From: Oxytricha trifallax
Taxonomy: Eukaryota > Ciliophora > Spirotrichea > Sporadotrichida > Oxytrichidae
Length of the DNA stretch: 64,000 nucleotides
NCBI GenBank assembly: GCA_000711775.1
Contig: ARYC01000753.1
Span: 60,736-124,735 of the forward strand
Direction of reading: 5' to 3'
In this document: positions 48,250-59,400 of the stretch, in pieces
How positions within the stretch are numbered: the stretch's first letter is position 1
Layout: each line of letters begins with the position of its first letter
Notes under the pieces: generated by a model
Database searches by the model: none
What the model saw: only the letters and a program-made list of their open reading frames with translations
What the model was told of the DNA's origin: nothing
Made by a program: the position numbers and the translations under genes

Positions 48250-48530
48250 TGGATTATTTCACAACAGAATGCATTTATTCACCAAACGCTTATAGAGGCT
48301 ATGTGCGTGAGTTGATTAAAGACTTGGAGAAAGTTCGCCCCTCAATCATCACAGATATTATTCACAGTGGTGAGTCGATGAAAATAGACACCTCAAATGT
48401 TCAATTTCCCAAGAAAATGAGATGCAAGCAATGTGGGTTTGTAGCATCAAATGAACTGTGCAAGGCCTGCATCTTGCTCGATGGCTTGAATAAGGGGAAA
48501 GCTAGAGTTGCTATTGGAAGAAAGGAATGA
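48250..48530 (+). CDS. CTU1: Isolated C-terminal piece of CTU1/NCS6 (tRNA thiolation)
   Basis: The frame from about LDYFTTECIYSPNAYRG (48250-48300) through VRELIKDLEKVRPSIITDII and HSGE to a C-terminal zinc-ribbon-like CKQCGFVASNELCKAC (about 48426-48473) and LLDGLNKGKARVAIGRKE, with TGA at 48528-48530, matches the C-terminal third of CTU1/NCS6. That protein thiolates wobble uridine of tRNAs together with CTU2. The N-terminal two thirds, including the PP-loop ATP-binding motif, were not found anywhere in the window. The sequence just before LDYF does not look like CTU1. This is best read as a terminal MDS of a gene whose other MDSs lie elsewhere, or as a partial germline duplicate. Confidence 0.8.
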
Positions 48531-48820
48531 TAAATAAAACATAGAGATAGTAATTGTTAAGTTCTATATTTATAAGGGACTTTTAAGAGTTTAGTAGAGC
48601 TGCTTTATTAATCGTATAGAGACTGAGTTAATGTTATGAATAAATTATTAACTTTATTTTAATTAATTAATCTGTTAGTTAGTTAGAAATGATTTACCTA
48701 AAATATAAAAAATTTACTCTATAAATATATCTATTGTTCGCCCTTTTAAAATGAAATACAAAAATCTATGGCATATTTATTGATTTAATTAATTAATTTA
48801 AATATATTCTTAAATTAAGT
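48531..48820. other. Intergenic DNA
   Basis: AT-rich spacer; a short GTTAGTTAG run is near 48675. No gene was recognised. Confidence 0.5.
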
Positions 48821-49621
48821 ATGGACGATAACTAAGATCCAAATGCTGATGCAGCTCAGCAACAACAAGATGCTCAAGATGCAATTGATCAATCTCATAG
48901 AAATATTTGTTTTTATATTAATATCTATTTAAATAATTTTCAAACTAATCAACAACAGCAATAACAGTTATAAGAACCAGTAGATAACATGGCCAGCATT
49001 TCTTAAAAAGAGCCATCTATGATGCCTCCAGTGCAAAACAACTTGCCAGGTATGAACATGCAACAATAGAATGATTTGCAATTCATTGGGGAGGAACCCA
49101 ACGGCGAGGAAAAGAAGGAAGTAATCCCACCTGAAGTACTTGAGGATATGCAAAACATTTGGTCTGTTTTCGATTTAGAGCGTAAAGATCAAGTTTCCAT
49201 CATTGAACTCAGAACTATTCAATGAATTAATTAGCGATATTTATAATATTGGCAGTATTACTTGATGATTTTGAGAGCATTGGACTTCGATCCCAGTGAG
49301 GACGAGTTAGATTTCTTAACAAAGCAGATAGATCCAGAACAGATAGGATTCTTTACATTTGGGAGGTTGCGTGATGTTATGGAAGAGAAGTTAAAAGACA
49401 AAGACACAATAGAAGACTTAATGGAGTAATTAAAGAAGCTTGATAGAGACAAAGATGGAAAGATCCCTAACCCAGAGTTCAAATAGTTTTTAATGAATAT
49501 GGGCACTAAAATGAATTTGGAGCAAGTAGAGGAGTTTATGAAAGAAGCAGATCCTAAAGGTGATGGTTCAGTTGATATAGAGGAACTCGCAGCAAGACTC
49601 TGTCCTGTTGTTAAAAAATGA
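48821..49621 (+). CDS. EF-hand (calmodulin/centrin-like) protein with Q-rich N-terminus
   Basis: ATG at 48821 gives MDDNQDPNADAAQQQQDAQD. An IES (about 48900-48950) precedes a Gln/Met/Pro-rich linker. The calmodulin-like domain begins PPEVLEDMQNIWSVFDLERKDQVSIIELRTI, split here by an IES (pointer ATT) before LRALDFDPSEDELDFL. Loops: the first, FDLERKDQVSI, is degenerate; DRDKDGKIPNPEF (about 49441-49480) is canonical; DPKGDGSVDIEEL (about 49553-49590) is canonical. It ends ARLCPVVKK with TGA at 49619-49621. Two of four hands look able to bind calcium. Its stop lies only 148 bp from the end of the inverted ARPC2 block. Confidence 0.82.
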
Positions 49622-49769
49622 GGACAATAAATTTTTAAATAGTAGAAAAGATTAATATTGATGAAGAAAATGAGTAGAGAGCGAGAATGTAGAAACTTAT
49701 TGATTTTTATAACGTTTATTAGTTTTTCTACTGTTTTATGTTTCTTTTAAATGACAAATTGAATTAGCA

Positions 49770-49783
49770 AATATTTCTCATCA
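49770..49783 (-). other. 14-bp scrambled-gene pointer, copy 1
   Basis: TGATGAGAAATATT on the minus strand, identical to 54304-54317 on the plus strand. It lies at the exact point where ARPC2 homology leaves block 1. Confidence 0.88.
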
Positions 49784-50557
49784 GCTCTATAAGGAATCTC
49801 ACATGAGTCGCTTGGCTTTCCTTAACCTATTATGTTTTTATAGATTTTTAACTCGTTATCATACCTTATTAAAGTGATAGTAGAGCTCTTCTGATTGGAG
49901 CGCCCATAAAATCTCTCTTGAAACATGAGAATTTCATGCATAATTCTTCAACTATTCTATCTCTGTCCTTTCTTATTTCTTCATTTTATGCTTTTATTTT
50001 TGCTTGAGTCTCCTCATCCATAGTTTTCTTAGTTTCTAAAAATCAGGCATTAATATTTGTTTTTATAAGAAAATGTATCTTACTCTATGTTTTTGGTAAT
50101 CTTGAAGCATCAATTCCGAGAGTTATATCATATTCACTTAAATGCTGGTCTTATGGCAAAATATGATCTATAATTTCACATAAATGTAAGTTTTTCTTAG
50201 TAAAACAATTAAAGAATGAATTGAATGATGTCCCTTCTTAACCTACCTCTATAAAGTGTGTTAAGCATCTCTTCTCCTCCGTTTTGCAACATTTATTTGC
50301 TGCCATTGCAACTAAATCCAAACTTGATCATATCTGAGTCTTCGTCTCTCTGCACATAAAAGATACTCTAATCGTAGTCATATGCTACTTCTCTCACCAT
50401 CACATCCCTAAAACACGATTTAGTTATTTTGGTTTCACAAAGGAAAGTATTAGAATCCTTAAGAAATGGGCCCCAATATAAAACTTGGTTCTTACTTAGT
50501 GAGGCAGGATTTGAGAATTTAGTGAATGATTGGGTTTGAAGGGCTATTGTGCATCAT
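49770..50557 (-). CDS. ARPC2: ARPC2 (Arp2/3 complex subunit 2), block 1 of a scrambled gene
   Basis: From ATG 50557 (MMHNSPSNPIIH) the minus strand encodes the N-terminal part of ARPC2. NTFLCETKITKS is followed by VAYDYDQSIFYVQ and QMLQNGGEEMLNTLYRG (both characteristic of p34-Arc), then EYDITLGIDASRLPKT and, after further IESs, ITLIRYDNELKIY and EIPYRADEKY. Small IESs solved: pointer TAAG near 50470 (SCLTK joined to DSNTFL) and AAGAG near 49900 (FSCFK joined to SSTITL, about 29 bp). The block stops at pointer TGATGAGAAATATT (49770-49783); downstream text is non-coding. The C-terminal half is on the opposite strand at 54304-55149. ARPC2 is a core subunit of the actin-nucleating Arp2/3 complex. 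Confidence 0.85.
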
Positions 50558-50725
50558 TTTGTAAATTAAAATCTTTTTATAAAATTAATTTAATTCAATT
50601 TTAATATAATATACAAAAAGAAAAGAAGTATTGATCCACCTAGTATGCAAATAAATAAACAAAGCCGCTTCTCAAAAATAAACGAAAACCAAAAGAAGTC
50701 GCTTACAAATTTCAGTATAATAAGT

Positions 50726-51975
50726 ATGAGAGCACTCGCAATACTTGTGGGTCTCTTGTGCTTCTGCACACAAATACAGCCAACTGTAGGTGTGCAAGTT
50801 AATGACAAAGCATATTGGGTGGATTCAGTTTAAGGTTAATCACACAAGACACGTAATATGAAAAATTTGACATGTACAAATATGGTTCTGATTTATTGGA
50901 CTTAATTAATGAAATTCATTGAATTAATTTTGTATTGACACTAGTGTAGATTAACTCCAAATCTAATGAGAAAAAAGTGTAATAGCATTCCTAACTAATA
51001 ACGAAAAAGAAATTAACTCAACTAAAATCGAATGATCCTGAGAACTCTACGTTGACAATAGAAAACAGTTTAGGGGAAAGTTTGAAGCATATCTTAAATA
51101 CCAATATTTATGAAATAAAAATTTAGTTATAATAAAATATCTTTTTAATGTGAATTTGACTCATTTTAATCAATAACGCAGAGCAAGAAGATAATCTAAA
51201 AATACCTTCTTAAAGCGAAAAAGATGAACATGATTCAAATAGCTTGTCACTTTTACTATAAGATAATAATCAAAGTTTAAATACTGTAGGATCATAAGAA
51301 GGCCTAATTGGTGTTAACTAAGTGAGATCACAGGTATTAAATATACCAGAGGTCAAGTTAAGATCTCAATTAAGCTCTGAAAATTCAGTGAGTTCGAGTA
51401 TTGGAGCTCATTAAGTATCGCCACATGTAGATAGACACACCAATTTAATCGAAAATGTGAGAAATTATGCACTGGATGCTTTCTTTAATAGCTTTGCTTA
51501 GCAAAAATCAGCAAGTAGTGACCCAGATAGACAGGAATTCTCTATTGGAGATTTTATCATGCAAAAGCACATTTTATTAGTAATATATTGAATTTAAGCA
51601 ATAAATCTTGGCGAAAAATCCTTGGATTTACAAAGATTAATAATTTTAAAATAAATTCTGATACATTTTGATTTTCATGGGTGCAATCTTAACAGTAGGT
51701 GGCTGCTGTCTAGTTTCGCAATGTTTAGTGCGTATGTCCAAAAACTACCGCCTCCAACTGAACAAATACTACTCCAAGAAGCGCTATGAGAAGGCAAAGC
51801 TCATTCAACAGTACTTGAATTAGGAGGAGCAGGTGCATTACGAGCAGGCTGACCTGGATGAGGAGATGCTTAGAAGAGCATAGGAGGAAGATGATTTGCT
51901 GCAAGAGCAGTAGAATATCGGAGAGGAACTTGGAAATGGGTTAGGAGACAATTTAAATTTATATATTTAAATTTA
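50726..51975 (+). CDS. Single-pass type I membrane protein, unrecognised
   Basis: ATG at 50726 begins a clear signal peptide (MRALAILVGLLCFCTQIQPT). The ectodomain is Ser/Asn/Gln-rich and split by IESs at about 50880-50945, 51110-51180 and 51580-51660. A transmembrane helix follows (LIFMGAILTVGGCCLVSQCL, about 51670-51730), then a basic, coiled-coil cytosolic tail (QLNKYYSKKRYEKAKLIQQY) that becomes acidic (DLDEEMLRRAQEEDDLLQEQ). The end is uncertain: the frame remains open past NGLGDNLNLYI with no TGA until after 52000. The whole gene lies between the two inverted ARPC2 blocks. No family was recognised. Confidence 0.68.
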
Positions 51976-52445
51976 ATTTAATTCAAATTTAAATTTTAAT
52001 TAATGGTTACAATTATGTTAATTTAAAATACAAAAGTATATATAAATAATTAAATGAATAATGATGGAGGACTTAGAAGCCCATGAAAAATTAGAGATTT
52101 TGGTAAAATTTCAAATTGATAAATGTTTTATAGCCTCTACTCTTAATGATTTACTTTACCAATATTATCTTTTATTTATAAAATTATAAAATGGAGATAA
52201 GTATTTAATAATAAATATTAGTTATTTTGAAATAAAATACGGCAGGGAAAAGTTTTATATTTTCATCTGTAAGAGGTACTTAAAAGTAAATATGAATGTT
52301 TGTGACAGAATTAAGTTTGTTTGTTGTTCACAAATTTAAGTACTTATTTAATTTAAGCTTTTCAATTCTATAACTTAAAGTCTTTTCTTTACACATTTCA
52401 CAAATTTATTTAAATTTATGATGACGAACATAAGTTTATTTGATT

Positions 52446-54131
52446 ATGGGAAAGTCTAACTTTGTATTTTAGAGATTTTAATTTATTTTTCTTCTTATAT
52501 TTATTAGATATTCATATGGATTGTACTATAGAGAGACTAATAGAATTTATTTTAAATTATGGCTCAATAAGCAGCTTAATGAGAAGCCAGGAATTGGAGG
52601 AAGTGTGTTTTAAGCATCTTCTTCATACAAGCAGCCTAACTCCCTAGCTTCAATTAAGCCACCTATGGGCATCACAAACTCAATTGGCGGTGGCTTTAAG
52701 CCATCTTTCTCTTCAATTGATCAATTAAATAGTGGTGTAGGCAGTGCAGCAGATAGATCAAGTGGCTCATTCGAGAGAAGTCCTTTCAGAACACTCCCTA
52801 ATAATACAGGTATCCTTAACACACCCTCATCATTATCGTCTGCAAGCTCTAATATGGGTGGTAATTCATTCATATCTAGTGGTCCTTCAAAGATAAACCT
52901 TGAAAATTATGCAGCACCAAAATAAAATGCAGGGGGTCTTTTCAGCCCTGTCTAATGATAAAAAAATTTAAGGAAAAGTTCAGGCAAGTAAATGTTTATT
53001 CAATTTTCTCTCAAAATTCTTTTTTCGTAAGTTATTATTTCTAAAAACGAGTAACAACTTTTAGGGATTTAGATTACATGAGTATTAAAATATAATAGCC
53101 TATCTCTTGAAATTTTAATATATATCTCTTCTACTGTATCTATCTTCAAGTCTTGTATCAAGTGATTAATTTTCATCTTCAAATTCATTTTGATTTATAG
53201 TTAAAATTAATATTTTCTTAAAAGATTCAAATTATAATTATATATCGTTATTCAATGTAATTAAACGAAGCAACTACTTGATCTTAATTTTTTTAAGATG
53301 GTTAAAAATGATTAAAATATTGCATAAAACAATAAATAAAAAATAAATTAATATGTAATATAATAAAAATTCATAAAATTTTTATATAATAAAATTTACT
53401 TGCCAGGAAAACTTCCCACTTACCAGGGAACTTCACCCCAAAATGCTAATGTTGGGCAAGGAACATCAGGTGCATTTAATTACACTCCTTAAAATCTAGG
53501 AAACGGAGCTAACCTACCAAAATAAATGAATTCTTCATCCAATATGGGCAGTGGAAGCTTAAACGGTAACAATGAAAACATGAATTCAAATCTCCCTTCT
53601 GCATATAATCCACCTCAATTTGTATCCAAGATCACTTAACAGCTTTATCAACAGCAATAACAGCAGATTGATATTAGTAAAAATGCAGCTCCAGTTAGCA
53701 CTAATTATTAAGGTTCAGCTATGTTAAGAAGCAACAGCTAGAGTTCAATATCATCTGGCTCTTCACACAATACTTCAGTGTATTCTAGTAACACAAATAC
53801 AAACATGAGCGAGAGTATTAACTATGGTGCCAATATTGTTACAAATATTTTTGATTTATTGCTCAAATTAAAAAGGAGGAGATTAAAAAATTATTTTTAC
53901 AATACCATTGGAGGAGCAGGAACTATGTCATTCAATCCCTACTAAACAAAAGTAAGCACATTACCTCCCCAACAAAATCTTGCTGAATCTAAAATGACTT
54001 TCAACGGAAATATGGGTATGGGAGTTGGCAACAAAATCCAAGGAAACAATGATACAGTAATGAGTGGAGGTGACGCTTTCTAAGCATTTTTATCTAAGAA
54101 TGACGGTGGAGAAGAGGAAGATGACGAATGA
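52446..54131 (+). CDS. Low-complexity Ser/Asn/Gly/Gln-rich protein
   Basis: A possible ATG at 52446 (MGKSNFVF) precedes an IES. Coding is clear from about 52575 (NEKPGIGGSVFQASSSYKQP) through SSIDQLNSGVGSAADRSSGS to about 52955, then after a roughly 440-bp IES from 53405 (KLPTYQGTSPQNANVGQGTS) to about 53835, and after another IES (about 53840-53905) from GGAGTMSFNPYQ to the acidic end NDGGEEEDDE with TGA at 54129-54131. The composition resembles prion-like or nucleoporin-type disordered proteins, but FG repeats are sparse. It lies inside the split ARPC2 locus, 172 bp before ARPC2 block 2. Another frame is also open over 52462-52960, so the frame choice rests on composition and continuity with later segments. 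Confidence 0.65.
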
Positions 54132-54303
54132 ATAGTAAAAAATATATATTGAAAATTTAGTAAGAAATGCCTCAAATGCTATATAATCGTAGAATATACT
54201 ATAAAAAATAAATGCTTTATTTAAAAGTTATTTCTTTTTATATGCTTATCCTAAGATTTTAAAAGTGCAAAGAAAAATCATTGACACATTAAAAATAGAC
54301 AAT

Positions 54304-54317
54304 TGATGAGAAATATT
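54304..54317 (+). other. 14-bp scrambled-gene pointer, copy 2
   Basis: Matches 49770-49783 in inverted orientation; flanking bases differ on both sides (C/T before, T/G after), so the repeat is exactly 14 bp. Confidence 0.88.
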
Positions 54318-55149
54318 GGGTAGTGGCTAATAAATCAGAAGTTACAGTATCATTTGCCCTTCAATTTGATAATCAAACAGACAGAGCCCTGGCTAGAATT
54401 TTCTTACTCGTATGTTAAATCCTTCTTATTTGAGAACAAATTCTTAATTCTCTTTTTTATTAGGAATTTCCAGACAGCAAGAGATACGTTAAGAACCCAC
54501 CAGCTATAATGTATCATGACAATAAATTCCCAGAGGATATCGTGGCTCTGTTCCCTAATGCTGCCAAGGAGAAATATTCAAACGGCCTCATCTCATTCAG
54601 TAAGAAATTTTGAAAATTAATTTGCTTTTGTAGCTTTGTTTGAAAATCACGTGAAGTCAAACTTTGATCAGCCATTGACTTTCCTGATCGGATTCAGACA
54701 ATAAAACCTCAACACTTTATTTAAATTTGGATATGAGGTTAAAGTATAATAATTGAATTTTAAAAAAGAGTTTTTATTAAATATAGAATGTTTTTTTGTT
54801 GTTGTCAAGTTATATATTAGGTATTTATTAACAAGAGACTATTTATAAATATAAAAAAATATCGGCACTATATTAATTTATAGATAAATATTGGTATAAT
54901 CCTCTATTCCTAGTGTGATTCTAATAACAAAATCCTTTAGTTTACCTTCATTATCATTTCCACGCAATCAAGGCTTCCCTCCATACCAAGATGAGAAAGA
55001 GAGTAGAGACTTTCCAGAGAGTCCTAGCCAAGGCCAAGAGAGATCAAGATGCTCCTAAAGTATACAAGGATACCCACGGAGGTGCTCTGGTGCAAGACAT
55101 CAAGGAAGAAAGGAAGCAAGAGGAAGTATTCAGCTACAAACAGAAATGA
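54304..55149 (+). CDS. ARPC2: ARPC2, block 2 of the scrambled gene (C-terminal half)
   Basis: Starting at pointer TGATGAGAAATATT (54304-54317), the plus strand continues exactly where block 1 stops: DEKYWVVANKSEVTVSFALQ, then RALARIFLLEFPDSKRYVKN (across an intron), NPPAIMYHDNKFPEDIVALF, ISFTLFENH (across a second intron) and LTFLIGFRQ. A 238-bp IES with pointer ACCT then leads into LHYHFHAIKASLHTKMRKR, the family's C-terminal signature. It ends EERKQEEVFSYKQK with TGA at 55147-55149. The upstream 172 bp are non-coding. Joined with inverted block 1 this gives a full-length ARPC2 of about 300 residues. Confidence 0.9.
54410..54463 (+). other. ARPC2 intron (54 nt)
   Basis: Begins GTATGT and ends ATTAG; splicing gives ARIFLLEFPDSK, collinear with animal ARPC2. 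Confidence 0.8.
54600..54633 (+). other. ARPC2 intron (34 nt)
   Basis: Begins GTAAGA and ends TTGTAG; splicing gives GLISFTLFENH in frame. Confidence 0.78.
54710..54947. other. IES (238 bp), pointer ACCT, in ARPC2 block 2
   Basis: The pointer is at 54706-54709 and 54944-54947. Excision joins IGFRQQN to LHYHFHA, restoring the conserved FR-x-x-LHYH region, give or take one residue. Confidence 0.75.
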
Positions 55150-55361
55150 GCATTCATTGAAATATCATTCAATCTGATTTATGTATAAACCAATACTTAG
55201 AATGAGATTAGCCAGTTTATTTATCCTTTCATCTATCTAATTATACTTTAAATATTAACATAAACTTGTTTATATGTTGTAAACTTTCAAACCTCCTATT
55301 TATAAGTGATAAAATAAACCATGCTTTAAACTTTAAGTTAATTAAAAAGTCTTATTAATTT

Positions 55362-56075
55362 TCAACTCATTTTATCAAATAAAGTTTGTTACATCTTTCT
55401 AGCATCTGTTTCCATTTTCTCTCTCTTGCGCTTTTACTCCTAATTTTAGAATCCTCTGAGCACAATCGCAAATAACAAAATGCTGCCACACAGCCAGAAG
55501 TATAGCCAGGGGACATGTTCCAAGTACACTCCAATCATTAAACTCATACTTATTGCATTTTAGATTAAGGCATAGACACAGTAGAAACATAGCTCTCGTT
55601 ATGCTCTGTAAGAAGTCAGGCAAAACATCAGAAAAACGAAGTAGGGGATTCCAATTGAATAGAAATGCAGTTGGGTTAGGTTCTCGTGATAGAAAAGATT
55701 CGTCATCATGTTAAATGCATAGACCACTGCGAAGATTGCTGTGAAAGTTGTTCCACTTACATCTACCTAAAATTATTTGTTAAGATTACCATTAAAGAAT
55801 GAAAATGGCTCATTCAAACATGCAAAGTTTTGTGATAAATTTCTGGAATAAAGAGTTATCCAATAAAAAATCAAACTTACCTTGTCAGCTACACAATAAA
55901 ACTTTCTTTAAAGAGATTAATAATAAGCTTATTAATAAGGTTTAATCTTCTATTTTGGTAGTCTCTTTAAAATAGGAGAATACAAATGAGCGTTAAATTT
56001 ATTCACTAAATACAAATCCAAATAGATAAGCAAACTCACGAAGTCTATTATAGCTAAGGGAAGAGATACTGCCAT
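55362..56075 (-). CDS. Small multi-pass membrane protein, unrecognised
   Basis: From ATG 56075 (MAVSLPLAIIDFVSLLIYLD) the minus strand encodes about four hydrophobic helices. The first is in the N-terminal MDS (down to about 55945); the rest follow after an IES (about 55770-55940), with FTAIFAVVYAFNMMTNLFYH, YFVFLMFCLTSYRAQRELCF and YFWLCGSILLFAIVLRGF. The tail is basic (KRKREKMETDARKM) and ends in TGA at 55364-55362. The IES carries an inverted TTTAAAGAGA/TCTCTTTAAA pair (about 55919-55972). No family was recognised. It is convergent with ARPC2 block 2. Confidence 0.65.
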
Positions 56076-56440
56076 TATTTTATAAATTTAAATTCTAATT
56101 AATCAGATTATTTTTCATTTAAAAAATATGCATGATAATTGTTATTAATAAACAAGAAATTAATTCATGAAATTATGAGAGATCAATCTAAATATTTTTC
56201 ATTCTTAACTAGTGACTGTATCTATTTTAGATTATACGTTACTATTCCTAATTGAATGATTTGTGAATTTACCAATGCCATTATTATTCTAAGAAAACTC
56301 TTCTTTTTGTAATTTACTTTAATTATACTATTACTTGTTATTTTTTTGTTTCTACACCATTAATTCCATATTCCCTTGAATATTATGCAAGATATATTTA
56401 ATATTAAAAGAATTTTATTTGAATTATCTATTTAACTTAA
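56076..56440. other. Intergenic or 3' flank region
   Basis: AT-rich DNA upstream of the membrane-protein gene and downstream of the cyclic-nucleotide-binding gene. The latter's frame has no TGA here, so its 3' end may lie inside this stretch or before an unsolved IES. Confidence 0.4.
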
Positions 56441-59400
56441 ATAGCAATAGCATTAAAATTCCTGTTTGTTTAATTAAATTACTACTAGTTCTAATAGTAA
56501 TTGTAAGACTTCTTGCTTACTTAGCTATTCACTCTTCCTAAATCAAATGTTTGATTAAGTTTATTTTGAAAATCCCCAACTTTCTAATAAGTCTACTGCA
56601 GTATGTTAATCGAGTTAGAAGCACTCCTTCCCTACGTCATATACTAATTTTACATCGCAGTCTACACTCTGAAATTTTATAATTCATTCAGGCTTGTCCC
56701 ACGATTGTTTAAGATTATACTGCTCTATTTACTTGCATTTTACATGATTTATGTTTGAGTTTTCATTTAATTTTTGTTTGTATTAAACGGTAAAGTTTAT
56801 TGCTATTATTGAACGACTAAAGATTTTATGTTTCTTCGTCTTTGACCATGGACAGTAGAAGGTTTCAAGGTGTGAGCTACAGACATGTATGATTTTTGAT
56901 TTTCATAAGTAGTGGAGAACATCTTTTATGTTTGGTTTTGACAAAATATCATCTTATTCTGAAATGTCTAGTATCTTGCAGAAGGCTTCTCAGTTTGAGT
57001 AAAAGTAGCATTTACTCTATTTTGATAAGCAGTTTGATTCTTGCTAAGTAAAAAATGATTCATTGGTAATTGCTAAGGATTGTTATTGGATTGAAGTGTT
57101 TTTGAGAGAGAAACATCAAAACTCAAGTCTTTAGAGACTGATAAGTGCTTAGTATGGGGAGATTGTTCTAAATTAGCCATCATACTGTTGCTGAATGAAA
57201 AATTATTCTTCTAATCAATATTCTTATATGGATCTATCATGTCATTATTGTTCTCTATTCTATTAAATTAGTCCTATTGAGACCTTTAGCTAAGCATATT
57301 ATCTGTATGAAAAGATTAGTAGGGCAACTTCAACCCTCTACCTTGAAAATTTTAAGTACCTGGTCTGACACTACTCGCACTTTGTAGTAAGTTAACTTTA
57401 TTTTCATAATCTTTCTAGCCATAACTTAAGTTTCTTTCTTGAGCTCTAGATTTGTACATTTGGCTCATATTAATATCATTGTAAAGTTAGGCTGGACTTA
57501 ATGACCTTTGCTAGTCTGATTAATCTCTTATATTCTATCTATCTTTCATCAAAGATCCAGTATATTTTACATTAGGAGATATTGAAGTTGTATTTCCAAT
57601 AGTTATTTAATCCTAGCTTACATTCTTTTGATCAACAATTTCTTTCAAGGTTTCTCTGAAATCCTCAAGCTTTTTTTGAGTAGGTTTAATTTGATATTTA
57701 GCTAAAATTGAAGGGTACTTTTATTGTCTGGTTTAGTTCTACTCACTACTTAGTGTCTTGATATTTTTATCTGGAAGAGGCTTTTAAATTTCTTTGTGGA
57801 AAACGTAATCAATCTTAGACATTCTATTTTTCATTTAATGGTCTTTGAGTTATACTTAGCCCAAAATAACTCTCCAGCATTCCTCATTTGGTTTTAATTT
57901 TCTAAAAAATTCTTGGGCTTTCATTGCAAAGACCTGACCTACATTAGATCTGCAAATGATTGTTGAAGTGTACTGTCTCTCATGAATTAAACCCTATACA
58001 ATATAAAATAAAAATTTATAATATGAATTGATTTTTCGTTTACATCATCCTCTCCAAACATTTAACCAGGTCCTAGAATTGCAATCTTAAAAGTTTCTAC
58101 ATTTCGTTGCCTCGAAGCCAATTAAATTTGGGTATTATATCCAGATTTGAATTGTTTATCTTTGGATTTCTATTTACCTAAGTTCTAATTAAGTTCTTCT
58201 TGAGATCCTTCTATATATCCTGGTTAATCCTATTAAAAAATATAGATAAAAAGAATGAGCAAGAACAGTATTTCTGTTGATCTTTCTTTTGACTCAATAA
58301 CTTCGAAATATCTACTTCTTTAACTTGCTCTTTTTTGAATCTTTTAGTTACTTCAAACTCACCATTCTAAATAATGTAAATCATCTCAGCATCTTGCCCT
58401 TCTCTGTACAAAACTTAATTTCTCTACAGTTATTTTTACTCAAATGAGTATTGAAGCTTCCCCAAAGATGTTCGAGTCCAAACTTTAAAGAATGGCAACT
58501 CATGCATGAATTCGACAATCCTACTCATATTTTTCTACTCAATTTTATTAAGAATCTTCATGTAGTCAGATTGAGACATTACAGCAAAATGACAATCTTC
58601 AACGCATCGAATAGTAGCTGCTCTTGGCTTATTTTTAATTAAAGCAAGTTCTCCGAAAGATTTTCCAGTTTTTAGTTATAGAAATTCAATAAATAAAGGC
58701 TGTTCGTTTGCTTTAGTTGATCTCCTTAAGTAATTTTAGCTTTCCCTGACTTATCGTTTGGTAAATGTTATCTTCTAAACCAAGGATTAGAATGAACTCT
58801 TGTTTTCTGGTTTTTATTAAGGAGTTGAACTTTTATAGTCAGAGTTTCTATTGGTATTTTGAATACTTCCGCTCTCTGCGTTCTCTTCTTGATCTTCGTT
58901 ACTTTAATAACCCTCATCATTTTCAATGTCTAGTTCTCTAGGTAGATTAAACTAAGTTTTAGCACCTTTTGCTTGCAATCTACGTTAAAACCCTTGTTTC
59001 GATGATTTTAAATCGGCGACTTTCAATGTCTGATTAACTTAGAGATTAAAGATATTATTTGAAGCTTATTGATTTTGGGGGTTGTTAGCCATCATTAAAT
59101 TTATTCTATTTTAAGTAATCATCATCGAATTTTTAATTGGGGAAATTCCTGATTGACCTGGCACTGGACCGTTACTGCTTGTGAATGTTTGATTGAGTTA
59201 TGAAACTGTATTCATCATGGACTAATTTTTCTTTGTGAGTCTAGGTGGAGAAAGCAAATTTATCGATTGTTAAGTTAATGCAAGGCTATTATTATCTATA
59301 TCATTTGAACCACTAATCACCTGCTATCCTATCTTGACAATTTATAACAAAAACTTTTCTATAAACTATAATTCACATTAATTTTATTTAAGACAAAATT

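Noticed and set aside
49885-49915. FMGAPIRRALL reading in ARPC2 block 1
   Set aside because: It arises from reading through a putative 29-bp IES; the spliced frame continues as SSTITLIRYD, which aligns with ARPC2.
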